A stretch of DNA of 64,000 nt, taken from NCBI RefSeq assembly GCF_038050405.1, contig NZ_CP150901.1, positions 1,116,001 to 1,180,000 of the forward strand. The letters run 5' to 3'. This DNA comes from Paraburkholderia sp. IMGN_8. GTDB taxonomy: Bacteria > Pseudomonadota > Gammaproteobacteria > Burkholderiales > Burkholderiaceae. This document shows, piece after piece, positions 17,766-26,791 of the stretch. A model generated the notes under the pieces. The model was not told the origin of the DNA. It saw nothing but the letters and a program-made list of their open reading frames with translations, and did no database searches. A program made the translations under genes and the position numbers. Numbering within the stretch: position 1 is the first letter of the stretch; each line of letters begins with the position of its first letter.

Positions 17766-18812
17766 ATGCTGGCAGCCGTCCTTCACGAACCCAAACTGAT
17801 TCGCATCGACGAAGTCGATCCGCCCGAACCCGGCCCAGGCCAGGTACGAGTGCGCGTGCGCGCCGGCGGCATTTGCGGCTCCGATCTCTCGTACTACTTC
17901 AAAGGCAAGAGCGGCGATTTTGCGGTGCGCGAGCCGTTCGTGCTCGGGCACGAAGTGGCTGGCGAGATCGATTCGCTCGGCACGGGCGTGAGCGCGGAAA
18001 CGAGCCTGACGCCCGGGCAGCGCGTCGCCGTCAATCCGGGGCTGGCGTGCGGGACGTGCCGCTTTTGCATCGGCGGCATGCCGAATCACTGTCTCAACAT
18101 GCGCTTCATGGGCAGCGCTTCGACGTTTCCGCATACGCAAGGCATGTTCCGTCAGTACATCGTCGTTGCGGCGCGGCAGTGCGTGCCGGTGCCGAATGGT
18201 GTCGATTTCGCTCAGGCGTCGATGGCCGAACCACTTGCCGTCGCGTTGCACGCGGTGAAGCAGGCCGGCTCGCTGGTCGGCGCGAGCGTCCTGCTGGTGG
18301 GCTGCGGGCCGATCGGCTGCATTCTGCTGACGGTCGCGCGCCGTGCGGGCGCGCATCGCACGGTTGCGCTCGATCTGTCGAGCCGCGCGTTGCAGGTTGC
18401 CTGGCAACTCGGCGCGGATCAGGTCGTGAACGCCGCCGATCGCGCCACGATCGATCAATGGTCCGCGCAGCGCGGCACCTTCGACGTCGTCATTGAAGCG
18501 TCGGGCAGTCCCGCCGGTCTCGACACGGCGTTGCGCTCGGCGCGTGCGGGCGGCACAGTGATCCAGGTGGGCAATCTGCCGGCCGGCCAATCGCCGGTGG
18601 CGGCCAATCTCGTGATGGCCAAGGAACTCCGCTACCAGGGCTCGTTCCGTTTCACCGACGAATATGCGATCGCCGCCGATGAAATCGCCTCGGGCAAGGT
18701 CGATTTGCGCCCGCTGATGACGCATGCGTTCGCGATGAACGAAGCGAACCACGCATTCGAAGTGGCGCTCGACCGCTCGCAGTCGATGAAGGTGCATCTG
18801 AACTTCGACTAA
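17766..18812 (+). CDS. Zinc-dependent alcohol dehydrogenase, L-gulonate/L-idonate 5-dehydrogenase-like
   Basis: The 348-residue medium-chain dehydrogenase starts at the ATG at 17766 after CCGGAG. The catalytic zinc region is GGICGSDLSYY with GHEVAGE. The four structural-zinc cysteines are visible in CGTCRFCIGGMPNHC, and the NAD fold has LLVGCGPIGC. The relatives IdnD, RspB and LgoD oxidise L-idonate or L-gulonate at C5; L-gulonate gives D-fructuronate. That product is the substrate of the UxuB-like enzyme encoded at 14699-16207, so the context favours gulonate. It lies 100 bases after manD and is probably in the same operon. Confidence 0.85.
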   Translation: MLAAVLHEPKLIRIDEVDPPEPGPGQVRVRVRAGGICGSDLSYYFKGKSGDFAVREPFVLGHEVAGEIDSLGTGVSAETSLTPGQRVAVNPGLACGTCRFCIGGMPNHCLNMRFMGSASTFPHTQGMFRQYIVVAARQCVPVPNGVDFAQASMAEPLAVALHAVKQAGSLVGASVLLVGCGPIGCILLTVARRAGAHRTVALDLSSRALQVAWQLGADQVVNAADRATIDQWSAQRGTFDVVIEASGSPAGLDTALRSARAGGTVIQVGNLPAGQSPVAANLVMAKELRYQGSFRFTDEYAIAADEIASGKVDLRPLMTHAFAMNEANHAFEVALDRSQSMKVHLNFD

Positions 18813-18900
18813 GCACTGACCGTTACCAGGGCGTCGCATCCGCCGCGCCTCCACAATTCATTCAAGCGCCCGTCAAGAGGCGAACCGAAGGAGACATTCG

Positions 18901-20193
18901 ATGATCAAGAGCCAACGCTGGTTTGTCGTCGCGCTGTTGTTTCTGGCAGGCGTGATCAATTATCTCGACCGCTCGGCGCTGTCGATCGCCGCGCCGCTGA
19001 TCCAGAAAGACCTGCACTTCTCGCATGCGCAGATGGGCATCGTGTTCAGCAGTTTTTTCGTCGGCTATGCGCTGTTCAATTTTGTCGGCGGCGTGCTCTC
19101 GGATAAGGTCGGCGCGAAGCGGGTGTTCGGCACCGCGATGGGCGTCTGGTCGATTTTCTGCGGCGCGACCGCGTTGGCGACCGGCATCGGTTCGCTGATC
19201 GTGCTGCGCGTGTTGTTCGGCATGGGCGAAGGTCCGTTCAGTTCGTCGAACAGCAAGATGGTCAATAACTGGTTCCCACGCAAGGAAGTCGCGAGCGCGA
19301 TCGGCGTGATCAGTTCGGGCACGCCGCTCGGCGGCGCGCTGGCAGGCCCGGTGGTCGGCTTTATGGCGGTGCAGTTCGGCTGGCGCTGGGCCTTTGTCGC
19401 GATCATGATGCTGGGGCTCGTGTGGCTCGTATTGTGGGCGGCGACGACCACCGAACATCCGCACGAGAATTCGCGCGTGACGCCTGACGAGATCGAACTC
19501 ATCCGTGCGGGCCAGGCCGATGAACATGCCATTGCTCACTCCGCCGATGGCGAACGGCTCGGCCTGGGCCACTTTTTGCGCAAGCCGATCATTCTGGCGA
19601 CCGCCTTTGCGTTCTTCTCATATAACTACGTGTTGTTCTTTTTCCTGTCGTGGTTTCCGACCTACCTGACCGAAGCGCATCACCTGAGCTTGCACGACAT
19701 GAGTTTCGCGACGGTGATTCCATGGGTGCTCGGCAGCATCGGGCTTGCGGCAGGCGGCTTCATCTCGGACCTCATCTTGCGTTTGACCGGCAAGCCGCTG
19801 CTGTCGCGCAAGATCGTGCTCAGCACATGTCTCGGCACGGCGGCGGTGTGCGTTGCGTTGGCCGGCCGCGTCGCCAGCATGCAGGGCGCGGTCGCGCTGA
19901 TGTCGGTGTCGATCTTCTTCCTGTATGTGACGGGCGCGGTCTACTGGGCCGTGATTCAGGATACCGTGCCGCGCGAACACGTGGGCGGCGTCGGCGGCTT
20001 CGTGCACTTGCTGGCGAATCTGGCCGGCGTGATCGGGCCCGCGGTGACCGGCTTCATCGTCGAGGCGACGCACGGCGCTTACGGCAGTGCGTTCGTGCTG
20101 GCGGGCGGGGTCGCGGTGCTCGGCGCGGTGTGTTCGCTGGTATGGATTCGCGAGCCGGGCGCCAGCGCGCTGCGGATGAAACGTGCATGGTAG
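18901..20193 (+). CDS. MFS transporter, anion:cation symporter family (hexuronate/aldonate type)
   Basis: The 430-residue protein has twelve predicted membrane helices and starts behind an AAGGAG ribosome site. The opening helix GVINYLDRSALSIAAP, the loop SDKVGAKRVFG and GMGEGPFSSSNSKMVNNWFPRKE are hallmarks of the ACS family (ExuT, GarP, GudP), which import hexuronates and sugar acids by proton symport. It follows the dehydrogenase and manD genes, so it should bring in the substrate of this pathway, plausibly L-gulonate or a hexuronate. Confidence 0.9.
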   Translation: MIKSQRWFVVALLFLAGVINYLDRSALSIAAPLIQKDLHFSHAQMGIVFSSFFVGYALFNFVGGVLSDKVGAKRVFGTAMGVWSIFCGATALATGIGSLIVLRVLFGMGEGPFSSSNSKMVNNWFPRKEVASAIGVISSGTPLGGALAGPVVGFMAVQFGWRWAFVAIMMLGLVWLVLWAATTTEHPHENSRVTPDEIELIRAGQADEHAIAHSADGERLGLGHFLRKPIILATAFAFFSYNYVLFFFLSWFPTYLTEAHHLSLHDMSFATVIPWVLGSIGLAAGGFISDLILRLTGKPLLSRKIVLSTCLGTAAVCVALAGRVASMQGAVALMSVSIFFLYVTGAVYWAVIQDTVPREHVGGVGGFVHLLANLAGVIGPAVTGFIVEATHGAYGSAFVLAGGVAVLGAVCSLVWIREPGASALRMKRAW

Positions 20194-20265
20194 TATGGTG
20201 CGACGCGCCTGCATTGGTTTGTCGCGCGTGTCGTCTTCCTCGTATTTCATCCGCTGTTCTGCCTG

Positions 20266-21099
20266 ATGCCGAATAAAAACCTCCGCGCTGCCGAGTCGTC
20301 TTTCTCCGCCGATGCGGCGCTCGCTGCACCTCGCACGCGACGTCGTGCGAGCTTCCAGGCCGGCCCTCGCGTTGCGCTCCCGGATCTCGCTGCCGACGTC
20401 TCGTTCGATTCCCACGAGCCGATCGGCAAACAGATTTTCCGCGCATTGCGCCAGGCGATTTTCGCCGGTCAGTTGGTGCCGGGCACGCCGCTCTCGGAGA
20501 AGGAAGTGTCCGACATGTTTCAGGTGTCGCGGCAGCCGGTGCGCGAAGCGTTCATCAAACTGGTCGAAGCGGGCGTGCTGCAGGTATTGCCACAGCGCGG
20601 CACCTTCGTTAAACGCATATCGCCGCGTCAGGTGCGTGAAGGCCGCTTCATTCGCGAGGCGATCGAGACCGCGGTAGTCCGCAAGGCAGCCGTGTCGATC
20701 ACCGACGAACAGTTGCAGGCGCTCGCCGACAATCTGCGCGATCAGAAGCTCGCGGCGAAATCGAACGACACTGCCGCGTTCCTCGCGCTCGACGAGGCGT
20801 TTCACTATGCGATTGCGCAAGCCATCGACTGCACGGCGGCATGGGACACGATTCAGGACATCAAGGCGCAGATGGATCGAGTGCGTTATTTGAGCTTGCC
20901 CGACGTGTCGCCGCTCGATCTGCTGATCAAGCAGCACGCAAAAATTCTGGCAGGCCTGCGCGCGCACGATCCGAGCGCCGCTGAAGAAGCGATGCGCAAC
21001 CATCTGCGCGAGATTCTGGTGTCGCTCGTTCCGATTGCCGAGCGCAACCCGGCGTGGTTCGAAGCGGACGAGCCGGAGCGCGTGCCGCTGTCGACCTGA
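20266..21099 (+). CDS. GntR-family transcriptional regulator (FadR/FCD subfamily)
   Basis: The 277-residue protein has an unusual ~45-residue low-complexity N-terminal arm. A winged helix follows (residues ~48-115: IGKQIFRALRQAIFAGQLVPG, VSRQPVREAFIKL, VLPQRGTFV), and then an FCD ligand domain with the expected metal-site residues around FHYAIAQA and HLREIL. It is the last gene of the gulonate/mannonate cluster and probably a repressor released by a sugar-acid intermediate. A candidate site lies at 16307-16316. Confidence 0.9.
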   Translation: MPNKNLRAAESSFSADAALAAPRTRRRASFQAGPRVALPDLAADVSFDSHEPIGKQIFRALRQAIFAGQLVPGTPLSEKEVSDMFQVSRQPVREAFIKLVEAGVLQVLPQRGTFVKRISPRQVREGRFIREAIETAVVRKAAVSITDEQLQALADNLRDQKLAAKSNDTAAFLALDEAFHYAIAQAIDCTAAWDTIQDIKAQMDRVRYLSLPDVSPLDLLIKQHAKILAGLRAHDPSAAEEAMRNHLREILVSLVPIAERNPAWFEADEPERVPLST

Positions 21100-21421
21100 C
21101 GCGCTTCGATAAGCAGCCAGCACGCCTTCAGTCTCGCAGGCGGCCTGAGAACCTCGCCGCCTGACCGACTGCTCCCCGATTCATCCATCCCGGCCGCTTG
21201 TCGAAACCGTTTTTTCGACAGCCAATCATCAGACGATTTCACAACCGAAACCACGAGGCAACTTTGCTTCGAACGGTGCTTCGCCGAGCGCCGAAGCAAT
21301 CGTTTGCGCGGATCTTGAGGTAACTCTTTTTGATTTTCGCGGGTGTCTTTTACGCCTATCAACTTTCTCCGCCAGCCTGCCGAAAACCTCGATATAGCAA
21401 TGAGACTGACAGGAGATTCGT
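21100..21421. other. Intergenic region with an 8-bp-stem hairpin
   Basis: CAGGCGGC (21137-21144) and GCCGCCTG (21156-21163) form a hairpin 38 bases after the GntR stop. There is no T-run, so it is only a possible terminator. The rest must hold the promoter of the lipoprotein operon; I see no gene in it. Confidence 0.4.
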
Positions 21422-21787
21422 GTGAAGCGACAGGTGTGGTTTGCGGTAGCTTTTCTCGCGTTGGCCGGATGCGCACAGATGCCCCCGTCGACTGCCACGC
21501 GCCCGGACAAGGCACCAAACGAGGTCATCAGTTTCGAGATTCCGCCGGACGCGCTCGGCGCGCGCGACCCGCAGCTCACCGTCGTGCTCGCCAAAGCAGG
21601 TGCACTGGCTGCCGCGCAGAAGCAGTCCACAGTCGTTCTCGTCACGGCGTTGGGTCAGGACTTTGCGTACCTGAATCAGGCTGTCTGGAAGGGCGTGCCG
21701 GCCCAGCGGATGACAAAGGTGAGCTTCGAGAATCGGACCGCGGGCCTCGGTCAGCCGTATAGCGTGTCGATCAGGACGGTTCAATGA
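21422..21787 (+). CDS. Small lipoprotein
   Basis: The 121-residue product starts at a GTG at 21422 behind AGGAG. The lipobox LAGC places the lipidated cysteine at about residue 17. The rest is a small periplasmic domain with a glutamine-lysine-rich middle and no motif I recognise. It is the first gene of a three-gene set with a secreted protein and a lytic transglycosylase, an arrangement seen near secretion or pilus systems, though no such machinery is present in this window. Confidence 0.75.
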   Translation: MKRQVWFAVAFLALAGCAQMPPSTATRPDKAPNEVISFEIPPDALGARDPQLTVVLAKAGALAAAQKQSTVVLVTALGQDFAYLNQAVWKGVPAQRMTKVSFENRTAGLGQPYSVSIRTVQ

Positions 21788-21801
21788 AGGAGGCCATCGT
21801 G

Positions 21802-22140
21802 ATGGTCCGGATAACTTTACTGGCGGTGGCAACGCTTCTGGGCGCGCCGGCCTTCGCGGGGCAGCCGGGCGCCGACCTGCAGTCGGCGAGCGCTTTTCCC
21901 GCTGCGGCGGACAAGGTTTATCCGCCGTTGCCGACGCTGGCGATGCTGCCACCGTCGAGCGGCGACGATGACGACGTGCCGGTGAAGCCGACGCTGCATC
22001 GAAAGAAGCCGCGTGCACCGGTACACGTTCAGGAGATCAAGCCGCCTCCGATCCCGGTCGCACGGCTCGTCGTATCCGACGCCTCGCATGCTTACCTCGA
22101 ATCCGTGCAACGGCAGATCGACCAGGCGTCGATCAAGTAA
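21802..22140 (+). CDS. Small exported proline-rich protein
   Basis: The start at the ATG at 21802 is preferred because AAGGAGG lies eight bases upstream; the ATG at 21784 overlaps the previous stop but would place that ribosome site inside the gene. The 112-residue product has a signal peptide ending PAFAG, an acidic DDDD patch, a proline- and lysine-rich middle (KKPRAPVHVQEIKPPPIPV) and a helical tail. I do not recognise a family. The spacing suggests translational coupling with the lipoprotein gene. Confidence 0.7.
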   Translation: MVRITLLAVATLLGAPAFAGQPGADLQSASAFPAAADKVYPPLPTLAMLPPSSGDDDDVPVKPTLHRKKPRAPVHVQEIKPPPIPVARLVVSDASHAYLESVQRQIDQASIK

Positions 22141-22198
22141 ACCGGCCGGCGACCCGGAGCTCACTACTCTTTAACGCTATCAACGGGAAGGATGAATC

Positions 22199-22645
22199 AT
22201 GTCCTTGAAAATCTGCCTCGCTGCGCTCGCATGCTTTTTGGCGTGCGGTTCGGCGCACGCAGCCGACGATTGCTTTAATCAGGCGGCGGCTTATCAGGGC
22301 GTCAACCCGTGGGTGTTGCGCGCCGTTGCGTGGTACGAATCGAAGGGGGACCCGAGCGCAATCCGGCAGAACGCGAACGGTTCGATCGACGTCGGTCAGT
22401 TGCAGATCAATTCGATTCATTTCGGCGACCTTAAGCGCGAAGGCGTACCGCATCGCGCGCTGACCGACCCGTGCGTCAACGTCTACGTGGCCGCCTGGCT
22501 GCTGAAACAGAAGATGGTGAAGCACGGCAATACCTGGCGCGCGATCGGCGCCTATCATTCGGAAACGCCGAAGCGGCGCGACGCCTATGCACGCGGCATT
22601 CAGAAGGTACTGGTCGCATGGGGGCAGTTGCCGTCCGACCGCTAG
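22199..22645 (+). CDS. Lytic transglycosylase, IagB/SLT type
   Basis: The 148-residue exported enzyme would cleave peptidoglycan glycan strands to make room for an envelope-spanning structure. A signal peptide ends near AHAADD. The SLT domain is complete: catalytic glutamate in AWYESKGDPSAI, then NGSIDVGQLQINSIHF, the N-V-AAWLLKQ block and IGAYHSETP. The short length and sequence order match the IagB/IpgF/BapC group tied to type III secretion and pili. It is the third gene of the operon and has a good ribosome site (GGGAAGGA). Confidence 0.88.
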   Translation: MSLKICLAALACFLACGSAHAADDCFNQAAAYQGVNPWVLRAVAWYESKGDPSAIRQNANGSIDVGQLQINSIHFGDLKREGVPHRALTDPCVNVYVAAWLLKQKMVKHGNTWRAIGAYHSETPKRRDAYARGIQKVLVAWGQLPSDR

Positions 22646-22885
22646 ACATGCCCAGCAGCCCAGCACGAGCGGACCATCCGCACCGGGCATCAAAGCCGGC
22701 ATGATGTGAACCGCGCACCGCCGTCACGTATCGTTACGCACTGTCACGCGCCGTCACGAAAACGCAGCTTTGATCGAATATCATGAGGCACCCGAGGGCC
22801 TCGATTTCACGCGCGACGCAGCGCCATGCATGCCGCGTCGTGCGGAGAACGGCGCCTTGCTAACCGCGCCTGCTGAGGCCTCCCC

Positions 22886-23890
22886 GTGATCGGATCACAT
22901 ACGCGTAAAGCGGCGGTGCTGGTGGCGCTTGCCGGTATCGGCCTTGCCATCGGCGCGCCTTTTGTCCTCAATTCACAAGCCGCGCTCGCTGGGCTGCGCG
23001 ACATCTCCTTGTACGTCTTCGTCGCGCTTGTCGCGAGTGCCGCGGTCAGCGCGATGGCCAAGGCCGGCAAGCTGCATCTGATGCAAACCGCACTCGGCTT
23101 TCGCGTGAGTTTCCTGCGCACGTTCGCCATCACCCTGGCCACCGATTTCGCATTTCTGGCCTCCCCGCTGGGCGCGGCAGGCTATGGGGTCAACATCGGT
23201 TTGCTGCAGCGCGCCGGCGCATCCTGGTCGCTGGCGACAACGGTCGTCAGCGCGGATCAGGCGCTCGACCTGGCGTTTTTCGCGACCGCTGTGCCGATTT
23301 CCCTTCTGTTTGCATTCGGGCCGCTCACGCAAGTGATCCCAGGCGCGAGTGCGCCTATCGTGTTCGGCGTGCTGGCCGTCGGTGCGTTTGTAGCGGGCGT
23401 CTTCTGGTTCAACCGTCAGCGTGTGGCGGTGGCATTGGATGCCACCGGCCGGCGGGTTCGTTGGCTGAACGAGCGTCGAGCGCGGTTGAGCCGGTTTTGC
23501 CGCAGCGTTCGCGGGCAATGGCTGGAACTGGTCGCCGTGCCCAAGTGGCGGCTTGCCGCATTGTTACTGCTGACGACGCTGCAATGGCTGCTTCGCTATG
23601 GCGCCATCTGGTTTATCTTGCGCGAACTCGGCTACCGCCTGCCGTTGGGTTTCGTTCTGGCCGTGCAGGCGGTTGCCCTGCATGCCGCGCTGTGGACCGG
23701 CGTGCCTGCGGGCGGCGGCACTGGCGATATCGCGCTGGCTGCCGCGTTCGCGAGCTGGGTGCCCCGTGCGAGCATCGCGACGGCACTGGTGCAGTGGCGC
23801 TTCGCGACGCTTTACTGTCCGCTGATGCTGGGCGCGGCGGGTTTCGTTGCGCTTGCAACGAGGGGCAGTACGCTCCCCGCGGCCGAATGA
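22886..23890 (+). CDS. Lysylphosphatidylglycerol synthase TM-domain / flippase-like membrane protein
   Basis: The 334-residue integral membrane protein starts at a GTG at 22886. Hydrophobic segments span the whole length. The glycine-rich blocks TDFAFLASPLGAAGYGVNIGLLQRAG and WTGVPAGGGTGDIALAAAF are typical of the UPF0104 / LPG-synthase-TM family. Members move or modify lipid-linked molecules, but the substrate is unknown here. It converges on a GT2 glycosyltransferase gene, a common association for lipid glycosylation. Confidence 0.75.
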   Translation: MIGSHTRKAAVLVALAGIGLAIGAPFVLNSQAALAGLRDISLYVFVALVASAAVSAMAKAGKLHLMQTALGFRVSFLRTFAITLATDFAFLASPLGAAGYGVNIGLLQRAGASWSLATTVVSADQALDLAFFATAVPISLLFAFGPLTQVIPGASAPIVFGVLAVGAFVAGVFWFNRQRVAVALDATGRRVRWLNERRARLSRFCRSVRGQWLELVAVPKWRLAALLLLTTLQWLLRYGAIWFILRELGYRLPLGFVLAVQAVALHAALWTGVPAGGGTGDIALAAAFASWVPRASIATALVQWRFATLYCPLMLGAAGFVALATRGSTLPAAE

Positions 23891-23933
23891 GCCCCGAACG
23901 TCAAAGCAAACGGAACGGCGCGGCGAATGCGCT

Positions 23934-24698
23934 TCACCGCGAGTTATCGGGCGCCTTTCTGATACGCGCCGAAAAACGCGCCCGTGGGCCGTGGTCGATG
24001 CGTAAGCAAAGCAGTTGAAAGGTCTGTGAAATCAGTGCGAGCGGATAAACCACCTTCAGGAGGTCCGCGATCATGCGCCATTCCGCACGGATGCCCTTCC
24101 AGTAGCCGAGTTTCTCGGTCTTGCGAGCCTGCGTGACGTGCGGCCAGTGAGTAACCGCGATGGGCAGGCGGCGCTCGATGATCCGGCGGTTCATGAACAC
24201 CTCGACGCCGAAGCGTGGCAAGCCATGAACCTCCTGCAGCACTTCGCCCAGCAGCGTTTTTTTGACCACCCGTTCGCCGGAAACGAAATCGAGGCCGATG
24301 GCGCGAAACGCCAACAGGCTGTTCTGGCGCAAGCTCAGGCTCACTTGTGCGTTGCCTTGCAAAACGGGCAGGGCGAGCGCACTGATGTACTCGGCCGTCA
24401 GACCCTTCAAATCGGCATCCAGCAGCATGATCAACTCGCCTTGCGCGGCAGCGATCCCGGCCGCCATGGCGGCGCTTTTACCGCGGTTTTCGCCGCACCG
24501 GATCAACTGTACCGGCGTGAAGCGCTCGACGACCTCGGCGGTGCCGTCGGTCGAACCGTCGTCCACCACGATGACTTCACCGAACAAAGGGTGCGCGGCG
24601 GCCACGGCCAGCACGCTGCCGATGCGGGGCGCTTCGTTGTAAGCACAGATGACGCAGGAAATTCGTGGGGGACGGCGCAGTGGGGAACGAACAGTCAT
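23934..24698 (-). CDS. Family 2 glycosyltransferase
   Basis: The 254-residue cytoplasmic enzyme has a GT-A fold: ISCVICAYNEAPRIGSVL, the nucleotide-sugar block VVDDGSTDGTAEV, and an acidic metal motif in MLLDADLKGL. This style resembles dolichyl-phosphate-mannose synthase-like enzymes. The C-terminal third has a hydrophobic stretch (LLKVVYPLALISQTFQLLCL) that may anchor it to the membrane. It ends 43 bases from the convergent flippase-like gene, so the two may serve a common lipid-glycan process. Confidence 0.85.
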   Translation of the reverse strand: MTVRSPLRRPPRISCVICAYNEAPRIGSVLAVAAAHPLFGEVIVVDDGSTDGTAEVVERFTPVQLIRCGENRGKSAAMAAGIAAAQGELIMLLDADLKGLTAEYISALALPVLQGNAQVSLSLRQNSLLAFRAIGLDFVSGERVVKKTLLGEVLQEVHGLPRFGVEVFMNRRIIERRLPIAVTHWPHVTQARKTEKLGYWKGIRAEWRMIADLLKVVYPLALISQTFQLLCLRIDHGPRARFSARIRKAPDNSR

Positions 24699-24803
24699 TG
24701 GCTAGGCCGTTACGAAGAGGGAGGTGCCTCGCTGGACGCGCTGGGCGCGTTGGGTAGCGGTCCAACCGTCACTGCCCGCGCCCAACGAGGCTTGAAAGCA
24801 TCT

Positions 24804-25937
24804 TCAAACGATTCGCGCTCCGGCCCGATAAGTCGCGCGCGGCACCGGCAGCGTGTCGAGCATCGTCACACGTACGAAGTCGCCACGCAAGCCCGGCGCG
24901 ATCGCGCCGCGGTCGTATAGACCGGCCGTGCGAGCCGGCTCGGCCGAAACGGTCGCCATGGCGCGCGGCAAACTCCAGCCGGCCTTGTTGACCAGTTCGA
25001 ACACGGCGGTCAGCAAACTGGACGGCACGTAATCCGACGACAGGATATCGAGCAGGTCCGCTTTGGCCAGTTCGAGCGCGGACACGTTGCCCGAATGCGA
25101 ACCGCCGCGCACGATATTCGGCGCGCCCATGATGGTCGAGATGCCGTGCTCGCGCGCGGTCTCGGCGGCGATGCGCGTGGTCGGAAATTCGGCCAGCACA
25201 ATGCCCTCGGCCTTGGCTTGCTCGACGTGCTCGATCAGCGTGTCGTCGTGGCTCGCGACCGGAATGCCGAGCCGGTTGCAACGTGCGACGATCTCGCGGC
25301 GGTGCACGTCGGCGTAACGTTCCTGCTCGACGGACAGTTCGGCCAGTGCGGTAGCCACATGTTCGTCGCTCAGCTTGCCGTTGCGTTCCTGAAAGCGGCG
25401 CCATTGATCGCGATCGTGCCATTGACGCTGACCGGGCGTGTGGTCCATCACCGAGGCAAGCCGCAACAACGGATGCGCGCACAACGAGTCGAATACCTCC
25501 ACTACGTCGGCGGTCGCGATTTCGCAGCGCAGATGCAGGAAGTGTTCGGCGCGCAGCAAGTTGCGCTCGGAGAAGCGCGTGAGCGCTTCGGCGCATTGGG
25601 TTTGCAAATCGCGGCCACGTAAGCCGACATTCGAGCGCGAACCGATCGCAAGCGCATCGAAAACCGTGGTGATGCCGGCCGCGGCCACTTGCGCGTCGTG
25701 GATCACGAAGGCGGCATCGGTGTTCCATTGGACGCCCGGACGCGGCGCGAGATGCTTTTCGAGGTTGTCCGTGTGCAGTTCGATCAGGCCCGGCAACAGA
25801 TAGTCGCCGTCCCAATCTTCTGCTTCGCGTGCCGATGTCGTGCCGCGCTCGACGTCGCGAATCGCGCCGTCTTCGATGCGGATCACGCCGGTGAATACTT
25901 CGTCTCGCGTCACGATGCGAGCGTTTCTGATCAACAT
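24804..25937 (-). CDS. phnM: Alpha-D-ribose 1-methylphosphonate 5-triphosphate diphosphatase
   Basis: The 377-residue amidohydrolase removes pyrophosphate from ribose 1-alkylphosphonate 5-triphosphate in the C-P lyase pathway. The metal-site start LLPGLIELHTDNLEKHLAPRP is diagnostic of PhnM, and HDDTLIEHVEQAKAEG, APNIVRGGSHSGN and SSDYVPSSLL follow in the expected order. A GGAG lies upstream of the ATG. It is the last gene of the minus-strand phnGHIJKLM unit. Confidence 0.97.
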   Translation of the reverse strand: MLIRNARIVTRDEVFTGVIRIEDGAIRDVERGTTSAREAEDWDGDYLLPGLIELHTDNLEKHLAPRPGVQWNTDAAFVIHDAQVAAAGITTVFDALAIGSRSNVGLRGRDLQTQCAEALTRFSERNLLRAEHFLHLRCEIATADVVEVFDSLCAHPLLRLASVMDHTPGQRQWHDRDQWRRFQERNGKLSDEHVATALAELSVEQERYADVHRREIVARCNRLGIPVASHDDTLIEHVEQAKAEGIVLAEFPTTRIAAETAREHGISTIMGAPNIVRGGSHSGNVSALELAKADLLDILSSDYVPSSLLTAVFELVNKAGWSLPRAMATVSAEPARTAGLYDRGAIAPGLRGDFVRVTMLDTLPVPRATYRAGARIV

Positions 25938-26018
25938 CGACTTGCTCCGTAGTCAGTCAGACTTGAGTGTTTTAGCTCAGTGCCTAGTGTAGTGCCGTTT
26001 CGTGTCGCTTCGTGCCGG

Positions 26019-26783
26019 CTAGTGGCGCAGCGGCGGCTGGAGTTCGAGACGACGTGTCGCAACCTTGTGGCGCGTATCTTCGTCGTGAAAGATACCGACG
26101 ATCGCCGCGCCACGCTCGCGCGCTTCGACGATCAGATCGGCGACCACGTCACGATTTTCCGCATCGAGCGAGGCGGTCGGTTCGTCGAGCAGCAACACCG
26201 GATGCCCGGCGATCAAGCCGCGGGCAATGTTCACGCGTTGCTGCTCGCCACCGGAAAAGGTGGCAGGCGCCAGCGTCCACAGCCGTTCGGGCACATTGAG
26301 CCGGGCCAGCAGCGCGGCGGCGCGCGCACGGGCTTCATCTTCCGCCACGCCGCGCGACACCAGCGGCTCGGCTACGAGCGTGAGCGTCGGTACTCGTGGA
26401 ATCACGCGCAGAAACTGGCTGACATAGCCCACTACGCTGCGGCGCAGACGCAACACGTCGCGCGGCTCGGCGCCGGTGATCGAGACCGGTTGCCCATCAT
26501 CCGCGCCATCACGAATGGCGATGGAACCCGCGCTCGCGAGGTAATTGCCATACAGACACCGCAGCAACGTGCTCTTGCCCGCGCCGGACGGCCCGACCAG
26601 CACCACGCACTCGCCGCGTTCGACGTCGAGCGAAACATCGGCGAGCGCTTCGATTTGCACGCCGCCCTGGCCGTGCAGTGTGAAGGTCTTGCCGATATTG
26701 GACGCGCGCAGCATCAGCGCGGCGTTGTCGATGAACGCGCGATCGGCCGCGCGTGATTCAATGCTTGTTTGGATGGATCGCAT
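26019..26783 (-). CDS. phnL: C-P lyase system ATP-binding protein PhnL
   Basis: The 254-residue ABC-type ATPase is required for transferring phosphonate to ATP with PhnG/H/I. Walker A (GPSGAGKST), the signature (FSGGEQQRVNIARGL), Walker B with LLLDEPTASLD and the H-loop (IFHDED) are intact. The start at 26783 (MRSIQTS) is eight bases after the phnK stop; a longer open frame upstream is read-through of phnK in another frame. An N-terminal extension of about 25 residues precedes the usual PhnL start. Confidence 0.95.
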   Translation of the reverse strand: MRSIQTSIESRAADRAFIDNAALMLRASNIGKTFTLHGQGGVQIEALADVSLDVERGECVVLVGPSGAGKSTLLRCLYGNYLASAGSIAIRDGADDGQPVSITGAEPRDVLRLRRSVVGYVSQFLRVIPRVPTLTLVAEPLVSRGVAEDEARARAAALLARLNVPERLWTLAPATFSGGEQQRVNIARGLIAGHPVLLLDEPTASLDAENRDVVADLIVEARERGAAIVGIFHDEDTRHKVATRRLELQPPLRH

Positions 26784-26791
26784 TGTGAGCC

